Source: JBKHHU01 sp046539045 (GTDB lineage: Bacteria; Planctomycetota; Phycisphaerae; SM23-33). From it: a stretch of 37,786 nt of DNA. The notes under the pieces were generated by a model. That model saw only the letters and a program-made list of their open reading frames with translations, was not told the DNA's origin and did no database searches. Within the stretch, counting starts at the first letter, position 1, and every line of letters begins with the position of its first letter. Position numbers and translations under genes: made by a program. The stretch lies in the NCBI GenBank assembly GCA_046539045.1, contig JBKHHU010000009.1, forward strand, positions 1-37,786, written 5' to 3'. Below, one piece after another: positions 32,493-37,786 of this stretch.

Positions 32493-33512
32493 ATCCAGAA
32501 CAGCGACGACAACCAGCCGCGACCGATCATCGGAATTACCATGGGCGACCCGTGCGGGATCGGTGCGGAGATTATCATCAAGGCGTTGGCCGACCCGGAC
32601 CTGCGCCGCCGCGGCCGGTTCGTCATCTTCGGGTTCGCCGAGCAGCTGATCTACACCGCCGACTCGCTGGAGGTCAATTTCCCGCACCTTCGCAAGCACC
32701 ACGAGGAGATCCGGCGTTTTCAGCACGATCTGGTGGTGCTGGATTACGACGAGATTACCCTCCCCGCGGTCATGCCCCGCGGGGCGAGCCGGCTCGGCGG
32801 CAAGAGCAGCATGACCTTCGTGCTTGATGCAATCCAGGCCGCCAAAGATGGACTGATCGACGCGATGGTCACCGCACCGATCTCCAAACATTCCTGGACG
32901 CTGGCGAAGCTCAAGAAGTTCCCCGGACATACCGAGTTGCTGGCCAAGGAGTGCAAAGTCCGCAACCCGGCGATGATGTTCGTCTCGCCGAAGCTGAAGG
33001 TGACGCTGGCCACCATCCACTGCAGCCTGATGGGCGTGCGGGACAAATTCACCATCGGGCGGGTGTTCAACCCCATCGACCTGACCCACCGAGCCCTGGT
33101 TGAATGGTTCGGAATGGACAAACCGCGGATCGCCGTCTGCGGGCTCAATCCGCATGCGGGCGAGGAAGGCAAGTTCGGCGACGAAGAAGAACGCGTCATC
33201 TCCCCGGCGATTCTCATGGCCAGCGAGGCCGGGATCGACGTCCACGGGCCGTTCCCGGCAGATACGATTTTCCTGAAGGCCCTCGACGGCAAATATGACG
33301 CGGTCATCGCCATGTACCACGATCAGGGCCTGATCCCCGTCAAGTTGCTCGGCTGGCGGGACGCGGTGAATCTCACGCTCGGCCTGCCGATCATCCGCAC
33401 CAGCCCCGACCACGGCACCGCGTTTGATATCGCGGGCAAGAACAAAGCCGACCCCTCCAGTATGAAGGCCGCCCTCCACCTGGCCATCGACCTGGCCCTG
33501 CGGCGAAGCTAG
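32493..33512 (+). CDS. pdxA: 4-hydroxythreonine-4-phosphate dehydrogenase, unusual start
   Basis: PdxA oxidises 4-phosphohydroxy-L-threonine in the DXP-dependent pyridoxal phosphate pathway. About 339 residues, with the start PIIGITMGDPCGIGAEI, TAPISKHS, the FPGHTE and TIHCSLMG His motifs, CGLNPHAGEEG, and MYHDQGLIPVK with a further metal-ligand His. The body is intact. The start is odd: between the ribE stop and the MGDP motif the frame has no ATG, GTG or TTG, although family members need the strand before MGDP. ATC 32493 after GGAACGGA is my best guess; an ATG at 32479 is in another frame, so a sequence error or a true non-canonical start is possible. The first Met in frame is 32541. Confidence 0.9.
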   Translation: MQNSDDNQPRPIIGITMGDPCGIGAEIIIKALADPDLRRRGRFVIFGFAEQLIYTADSLEVNFPHLRKHHEEIRRFQHDLVVLDYDEITLPAVMPRGASRLGGKSSMTFVLDAIQAAKDGLIDAMVTAPISKHSWTLAKLKKFPGHTELLAKECKVRNPAMMFVSPKLKVTLATIHCSLMGVRDKFTIGRVFNPIDLTHRALVEWFGMDKPRIAVCGLNPHAGEEGKFGDEEERVISPAILMASEAGIDVHGPFPADTIFLKALDGKYDAVIAMYHDQGLIPVKLLGWRDAVNLTLGLPIIRTSPDHGTAFDIAGKNKADPSSMKAALHLAIDLALRRS

Positions 33513-33548
33513 CAGGGGATGGCTGATCCCGCGCGCGGATGAACTCTG

Positions 33549-34697
33549 TCACCCGGTCCGGCGTGTCCGTCGCAGGCACCACACCAGCAGGATGGAACCC
33601 GCGGTCAACATCAGCAGCAGTCCGGTCTCCAGCGGACAGGGGCCATTCACCCCTGCCTGCACCGTCGGAAACCCGGCTGTGGCGGTGTCCGGTTCGGCAA
33701 TCCACACGTCCGGCCACAGGTCGGGCTTGTCGTTATCGGTGACCTGCAGGGAAGAAGAGATCTCGCTGAAATCCGCATCGAACTTCGCGATGTGGATCTC
33801 GACCTTCCTGCCCTCGTCGTTGCCGACGTACCCGCCTCGGCCGGGACGGTAGGGACCCGTGAACGCGATGAACCGCACGTCGCTGGTCCATCGCGGGTAG
33901 TAAACCTCCAGCCGCTTGTGGAAACCGGCCGCTTCGGGAACGAAGATCCTCCGCGGCTTGGCCGAGGGTTTGTCGTAGATCATCAGATTCTGGTGCTTGC
34001 CGTCCAGGTGCAGCAAGCGGTAGGTGTTGTCCGGCGCCAGCGAGGCCCAGCAACCGGACCCTGCCTTGGTGAACTGCTGCTTTGCCAGATCGACCTGCCC
34101 GCAGTGAGCCCATGGAAACGCCCCGCCTGCTTGCGTGCCGTCGGCGGAGAGCTGGAAACTCGAGAAGCGGAGGATGTCCAGCGGAGTGCGGTCCCAGATT
34201 TTCTCCGATTCGCCCTTGCCGTCCAAACGCTTGCGGTACAGCGGGTTGTACTTGTATTCCTTCCCGGTTTTCTCGCCGTGCTGGTAGTACACCCAGGTGA
34301 TCTTCGTCTTCGGATCCCGCCAGACCTCGGCCGCCCTGCCGTCGCCAAGGGTGCGTTTGTTCTTCCCGTCGAAGTCCACAGCGAAGAACTTGTCGGCGTG
34401 CGTGTCGCTGTAGATGACCCGCTTCCCGGCCGGCGACAGCAGCGGCTGGGCGTAGTTGGAAAGGTCCTCAAGAATGGCCCGCTCGCCCTTGTCGTCGCCC
34501 GTGTCCAGCCCCATCAGGCGGAGCTTCTTGCCCCGGCCGAACCCGTCCCGGCCGCTCTGGTCCTGAACCCACACCACGCGGGTGCGGGCTCCGGTGAACT
34601 CGCGGAGCTTCCGGCTTGGGGTTTCAGCCTCGACCGACAGCGTGACGAAGAGAACTACCGACAGTTGAAGCAGACTGCAAACGAGGAAACGACGCAT
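33549..34697 (-). CDS. Secreted TolB/WD40-like beta-propeller protein with C-terminal membrane anchor
   Basis: A 382-residue exported protein. A signal peptide (about 1-24) precedes strand-rich repeats typical of WD40-like/TolB beta-propellers: ...LLSPAGKRVIYSD..., ...FFAVDFDGKNKRTL..., ...FQLSADGTQAG..., ...YYPRWTSDVRFIAFTG.... The last 35 residues are a Gly/Cys/Pro stretch, a hydrophobic helix (LLLMLTAGSILLVW) and a basic end (CLRRTRRTG). This is the tripartite layout of sorting anchors such as PEP-CTERM, though that motif itself is absent. The propeller may be a ligand or enzyme scaffold; no catalytic residues were recognised. GGAGGA precedes the ATG by 6 nt. It starts 18 bp after surE. 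Confidence 0.75.
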   Translation of the reverse strand: MRRFLVCSLLQLSVVLFVTLSVEAETPSRKLREFTGARTRVVWVQDQSGRDGFGRGKKLRLMGLDTGDDKGERAILEDLSNYAQPLLSPAGKRVIYSDTHADKFFAVDFDGKNKRTLGDGRAAEVWRDPKTKITWVYYQHGEKTGKEYKYNPLYRKRLDGKGESEKIWDRTPLDILRFSSFQLSADGTQAGGAFPWAHCGQVDLAKQQFTKAGSGCWASLAPDNTYRLLHLDGKHQNLMIYDKPSAKPRRIFVPEAAGFHKRLEVYYPRWTSDVRFIAFTGPYRPGRGGYVGNDEGRKVEIHIAKFDADFSEISSSLQVTDNDKPDLWPDVWIAEPDTATAGFPTVQAGVNGPCPLETGLLLMLTAGSILLVWCLRRTRRTG

Positions 34698-34715
34698 GGG
34701 ATTCCTCCGGTCATG

Positions 34716-35498
34716 CTAGTTTTGAACGCGGGTAATGCCCCCGAAATCACATTCAGACAGGCTTTCCAGCCGGGGGTGACAGGTACGATCGACAATCAGC
34801 GGCGTAACGGAAATAAACCCGGCGGCGATGGAATCCACGTCGTTGTCCGCCTCGCCGGGAGCGAACTGGAAATCCCGGAGCTCGTAGATTTCGCAGCCGT
34901 CGTGTTCGGACACCTTGTGGTAGACCTCTTCCAGATCGGCCGGGGACTGTGGGACAACCCGAACGCCCCGGGGCTCGCCGAGCGATTCATCCGGGATATT
35001 CACGTTGATCAGATCCTGCCCGTTCAGGCCGGCCTGCAGCAGGCGGTCGAGCACCATTCTGCAGAAGCTTGCTGCGTTGGGAAAGTCCACTTCGCCGCTG
35101 GCCATGCAGGCGCTGAACGCGACGGCGGGGATTCCGCAAAGCCGTGCCTCCGCCGCAGCGGCGACGGTTCCGGAATAGGAGACGTGAGCTCCCACATTCG
35201 CACCGGCATTGATTCCGCTGAGAACCAGATCCGGAGGTTCGGGCAGCATCTTCCGGATGGCCAGGCGGACGCAGTCGGCGGGTCTGCCGTCCACGCTGAA
35301 ACCCGTAAACCCTTCGGCACCTTCGATACGCACGCGATGCACCGTCAACGGGTGGAAGACGGTAATCGCCTGGCTCGCGGCCGACTGATGCGAATCCGGC
35401 GCCACGACGGTGACCTCGCCCAGATCCTTGACCGCGTTGACCAACGCCGCCAGACCCGGTGCGAGAATGCCATCATCGTTGCTGATCAGAATTCGCAT
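34716..35498 (-). CDS. surE: 5'/3'-nucleotidase SurE
   Basis: SurE is a divalent-metal phosphatase acting on nucleoside 5'- and 3'-monophosphates, linked to stationary-phase survival. The 260-residue length is typical. The N-terminal MRILISNDDGILAPGL carries the DD metal ligands (residues 8-9), then VVAPDSHQSAASQAI with the conserved Ser/Asn/Gln-type ligands, SGINAGANVG with the second metal site, and the YSGTVAAAAEA stretch typical of the fold. ATG 35498 is strongly favoured by the family N-terminus; the frame reads upstream to 35627. It has no ribosome-binding site, but TACACT ends 6 bp before the ATG. The propeller gene follows, and both may be one transcript. Confidence 0.95.
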   Translation of the reverse strand: MRILISNDDGILAPGLAALVNAVKDLGEVTVVAPDSHQSAASQAITVFHPLTVHRVRIEGAEGFTGFSVDGRPADCVRLAIRKMLPEPPDLVLSGINAGANVGAHVSYSGTVAAAAEARLCGIPAVAFSACMASGEVDFPNAASFCRMVLDRLLQAGLNGQDLINVNIPDESLGEPRGVRVVPQSPADLEEVYHKVSEHDGCEIYELRDFQFAPGEADNDVDSIAAGFISVTPLIVDRTCHPRLESLSECDFGGITRVQN

Positions 35499-35504
35499 GC
35501 TACC

Positions 35505-35533
35505 AGTGTATCTTTCGCACCGACCGATGGAAA
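35505..35533 (-). promoter_or_regulatory. Promoter predicting a leaderless surE mRNA
   Basis: On the minus strand TTTCCA (35533 to 35528), 17 bp, TACACT (35510 to 35505), then 6 nt to the surE ATG at 35498. The upstream prepilin gene ends at 35545, so the promoter lies in the gap. Confidence 0.5.
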
Positions 35534-35544
35534 CCTTTCCTGCT

Positions 35545-36438
35545 TTACCGGCCGGTTTCGAAGAATTCCCAGACACGTTCCCCGGCGACCGAGGCGCTGT
35601 CGACGGATCCGTAAGAGGCGTCCGCAATGCTGTTTACGGTCCCGTCGTCGGTTCTCCGCCGGACGGACCCGTCACCGAACAAGACATTAAACTCCGCTTC
35701 ATGGCACCACCCGGCCCGGATCGGATATGCCACGGCAGCACCATCGGACCCGGCCGGCTCGGACCGCTTGCGCCACCAGAACGTGTCGCTCATCAACGCG
35801 TCGCAGGCCGGTGAGAACTCCCGCTGCGAACCGGAGATCCGGTAGATCCGATCCAGCGACAACTGCGGCACGGTGACGTACTCAGCCGCCACTCGAACCC
35901 GCTGTCCACCGGAAGCCTGCCCATAGATACCCATCAGCGACCCTCCGCGGTCGGCCAGTTGCGGCGAGCGGCGGAAAACGTCCCTGCTGTACGGCATTCG
36001 CAGACAGTACGTGCTGAAGCGGGTTGTGTGTTTGAAGTAGCTGGCCTTGCCCTCTCGCACGCCGCCCGGCGAACCCGGGCATTTCAGCGCGTCGACGGAG
36101 ACGGAGCCGTCGCGGACCAGCGCCCACAGGTTCACCCACTCCACGCCACGGCGGCCGAATCCAGCCGGGTCGGAAGACTGGGCGGCCCCGCCCCAATGTC
36201 CGCTGGTCGGCAAATCGGCAGACCATCCGCTTAGGGCGAACGGCGGCAGGCGTCTCTGATTGCAGGTGGCGTAATTCACGATGGCCACGTGCACTGATCG
36301 CATGTTCCCGCTGCACGTCGCCTGCTCGGCCAGATTCAGCACGCGTGAGAATGTGGGAATGATGAGAGTCGCCAGCAGCGCCACGATCGCCAGCACGATC
36401 AGCAGCTCGACCAAGGTAAACCCGCCCTGCCGTTTCAT
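35545..36438 (-). CDS. Type IV pilin-like protein, planctomycete H-X9-DG type
   Basis: A 297-residue prepilin-like protein. The type III signal is short (MKRQGG), cleavage follows G6, and FTLVELLIVLAIVALLATLIIP is the N-terminal pilin helix with the conserved Glu at +5. The large globular part contains scattered Cys and ends with HEAEFNVLFGDGS, an exact H-X9-DG motif. Proteins of this type occur in large paralogous sets in planctomycetes and relatives and are presumed to be pseudopilins of a type II-like secretion or surface system. ATG 36438 is preferred over TTG 36453. The 141 bp to the next gene is divergent. The partner secretion genes are not in the window. Confidence 0.88.
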   Translation of the reverse strand: MKRQGGFTLVELLIVLAIVALLATLIIPTFSRVLNLAEQATCSGNMRSVHVAIVNYATCNQRRLPPFALSGWSADLPTSGHWGGAAQSSDPAGFGRRGVEWVNLWALVRDGSVSVDALKCPGSPGGVREGKASYFKHTTRFSTYCLRMPYSRDVFRRSPQLADRGGSLMGIYGQASGGQRVRVAAEYVTVPQLSLDRIYRISGSQREFSPACDALMSDTFWWRKRSEPAGSDGAAVAYPIRAGWCHEAEFNVLFGDGSVRRRTDDGTVNSIADASYGSVDSASVAGERVWEFFETGR

Positions 36439-36553
36439 TACCGTTGTCCCCAAATGTATTGGTAGAGAAAGACCCCATTGACGTGGTAAACGCCGCTTTT
36501 GTCAAGAGCTGCGCCGCAGTGATCTTTCCCGGCGCCCGCTGAAACTCGCCGCC

Positions 36554-36559
36554 TACAAT
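36554..36559 (+). promoter_or_regulatory. -10 element of the DUF4174 gene
   Basis: TACAAT with no strong -35. Start of transcription is expected near 36566, about 14 nt before the ATG at 36580, so the leader is very short but still includes GAAAGGG. Confidence 0.4.
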
Positions 36560-36579
36560 AGAGTAGAAAGGGCCCCACA

Positions 36580-37056
36580 ATGAAAGTAATCCTGACAATT
36601 GCTGCTGCCACGGCGTTCGTGCTCCCGGTCGGCTGCAGTTCGGAGCCCCGAACCGCGGCCCGGGAGGACCACATGAATCTCGACTCACTCAACCGGTACC
36701 AGTGGACAGACCGACCTCTGCTGGTCTTCGCCGACGAAGACACTTCAGCCCAGGCGGACAAACAAGCCGAGCTTCTGCAGAATCAGTATGACCAGCTCAC
36801 CGACCGCGACATGGTGGTCCTGTGGATCGGCACTTCCGCCCCGCCCGGCAGAAAACTGCACCAGCAGGTTACCGTCAGCGACCAGCTGAGACGTAAACTT
36901 GACGTACCGGCCGAAGGCTTCCACGCGCTGCTCATTGGCAAAGACGGCGGGGTGAAACTGCGGACGGACGAGCCGGTCCAGCCGCAGCGCCTGTATGATC
37001 TGATCGACGCGATGCCAATGCGCCGGCGGGAGATGAGCGATCAGCGGTTCCATTGA
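36580..37056 (+). CDS. Exported DUF4174-family protein
   Basis: A 158-residue protein with an export signal (about 1-18) and Cys19 in LPVGC, close to a lipobox but with Pro at -3, so lipidation is uncertain. The remainder matches the DUF4174 pattern: LNRYQWTDRPLLVFADED near residue 37, LTDRDMVVLWIG, a middle segment QLRRKLDVPAEGFHALLIGKDGGVKLRTD, and a C-terminal LIDAMPMRRREM. This fold is thioredoxin-like without the CxxC motif, and its role is unknown. GAAAGGG precedes ATG 36580 by about 10 nt. It converges with the thioredoxin-fold gene at 37135-37593, which has a related fold. Confidence 0.85.
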   Translation: MKVILTIAAATAFVLPVGCSSEPRTAAREDHMNLDSLNRYQWTDRPLLVFADEDTSAQADKQAELLQNQYDQLTDRDMVVLWIGTSAPPGRKLHQQVTVSDQLRRKLDVPAEGFHALLIGKDGGVKLRTDEPVQPQRLYDLIDAMPMRRREMSDQRFH

Positions 37057-37134
37057 GCAGGTCGGCACAGCACAGAAGCGCTGCCTCCCGCAGGAGACCG
37101 CGCCTCCGAGGATGGTTCTCCGGACGCTTCGAGT

Positions 37135-37593
37135 TCACCGCTGCTCGCGCTGCCTGGCCATCCACTGGTAAAGCGTGTTATATCCGGTTTTGCTGCCGGC
37201 AGTATCGCGAGCGACCAGGGCGCCGGACTCATCGTACAGGAAGACGAACGGGACGTGTTCGATGTTGTACATGTGCCGCCAGTGCTCGCTGTAGCGGACC
37301 TGATAGATCGCCACGTCCGGCCGCCGCTTGGTGAAACGGCGCAGGTCCGAATCCAGACGCTCGCAGGTGGCGTCGTCTTCCTTGTAGAAGTAGAGGATCG
37401 TCGTCCGACCGTATGCGGGGCCGGCCTGGGTGATCTGCTCCGAGACATCCAGGATGCCCGGACCCGACGCCTGCTCCCGAGCCAGGGACGCATTCATCAA
37501 CCGGTCCACCACATCCACGCCACCGTGGTTGTATTCCTGCCATCCGGCCCAGACGCAAATCGCCAGGATGCCCAGCAGAATGATCTTCTTCAT
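37135..37593 (-). CDS. Membrane-anchored thioredoxin-fold protein with single cysteine
   Basis: A 152-residue protein with an N-terminal membrane helix (about residues 3-17) and a soluble domain outside. The soluble part follows thioredoxin order: a strand TTILYFYKEDD, the expected active-site position with only one Cys (C77 in DATCERLD), then a helix, strand VAIYQVRY, and the cis-Pro loop HVPFVFLYD (114-116). Lacking CxxC, it may reduce or bind thiols by a one-Cys route, or be structural. GAGGAG precedes ATG 37593 by 7 nt. An upstream Met would add five residues. It faces the DUF4174 gene. Confidence 0.75.
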   Translation of the reverse strand: MKKIILLGILAICVWAGWQEYNHGGVDVVDRLMNASLAREQASGPGILDVSEQITQAGPAYGRTTILYFYKEDDATCERLDSDLRRFTKRRPDVAIYQVRYSEHWRHMYNIEHVPFVFLYDESGALVARDTAGSKTGYNTLYQWMARQREQR

Positions 37594-37628
37594 GGTTCCA
37601 CTCCTCATCGCAGCTGCAACCTGCCATT

Positions 37629-37786
37629 ATGCAACCTACGATACTTTCGGCTCTTGCAGCCGACGGGCGGAAGGAAATCCGTTCCCGCCAACTGTTTGAG
37701 TCCTACAGCATAGAGGTATCGGCCCGCCAGGAGGGGAACCTGACTAAGAAACACAAGAAATCCCGACATCTTCAGTGGAGATCATT
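37629..37786 (+). CDS. Partial open frame at window end
   Basis: From ATG 37629 the frame stays open to the last base (52 codons). The first part (MQPTILSALAADGRKEIRS) has no ribosome-binding site, whereas AGGAGGGG at 37729-37736 sits 5 nt before CTG 37740, which would start (M)TKKHKKSRHLQWRS. Either start is possible; the Lys/His-rich N-terminus beginning at CTG looks like a real gene start with an unusual initiation codon. The gene is truncated, so family cannot be judged. Its 5' end lies 35 bp from the divergent gene. Confidence 0.35.
   Translation, partial: MQPTILSALAADGRKEIRSRQLFESYSIEVSARQEGNLTKKHKKSRHLQWRS

Overview
The window looks like ordinary chromosomal core sequence from a GC-rich, Gram-negative-type bacterium. 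It is most likely a planctomycete, perhaps of the Phycisphaerae lineage, but that placement is inference from gene content only. Supporting signs are a prepilin-like protein with the H-X9-DG motif, an adenosylcobalamin-dependent ribonucleotide reductase, a very large AsmA-type envelope protein, a MoxR/DUF58/transglutaminase operon, a long IspH and a divergent YchF. I found no transposase, phage gene, CRISPR array, rRNA or tRNA.

Layout. 1-4092: a small NifU-type Fe-S protein (minus), then a 702-bp control region with a sigma70-like promoter and two NrdR-like boxes 32 bp apart, then nrdJ. 4093-4945: an 853-bp region without a convincing gene but dense in RNA hairpins. It holds a structured RNA ending in an intrinsic terminator, and a second hairpin RNA with its own promoter and a duplicated C-rich (anti-Shine-Dalgarno-like) loop. 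4946-8993: a polytopic membrane protein, leuD, a DUF167 protein, a lipoprotein, a small membrane protein, tyrA (minus) and a DUF5658-like membrane protein. 9134-13419: accA facing ispH, then a minus-strand operon of an ECF-type sigma factor, a membrane-anchored putative anti-sigma factor and a secreted coiled-coil protein. 13420-14507: a gene-poor kilobase with one perfect 13-bp stem-loop. 14508-19806: dnaE and dnaA, separated by 385 bp with a perfect DnaA box, degenerate boxes and a strong dnaA promoter, a good oriC candidate. 19956-27129: a secreted SGNH hydrolase, a membrane-anchored hypothetical protein, a 1443-residue AsmA/TamB-like protein and a YchF-like ATPase. 27269-31669: the tightly overlapping moxR-DUF58-tgpA operon. 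31804-33512: ribE and pdxA, the latter without a conventional start codon. 33549-37786: beta-propeller protein, surE, prepilin-like protein, DUF4174 lipoprotein, a thioredoxin-fold protein and a partial gene cut by the window end.

How it works together: nrdJ, dnaE and dnaA serve DNA precursor supply and replication. leuD, tyrA, accA, ispH, ribE and pdxA are single biosynthetic genes for leucine, tyrosine, fatty acids, isoprenoids, riboflavin and pyridoxal phosphate, scattered among envelope genes. Promoters follow a recognisable TTGNNN-N17-TAYAAT style. Three genes without a Shine-Dalgarno site (DUF5658-like, ispH, surE) have the -10 hexamer only 6-7 bp before the ATG, which predicts leaderless mRNAs.
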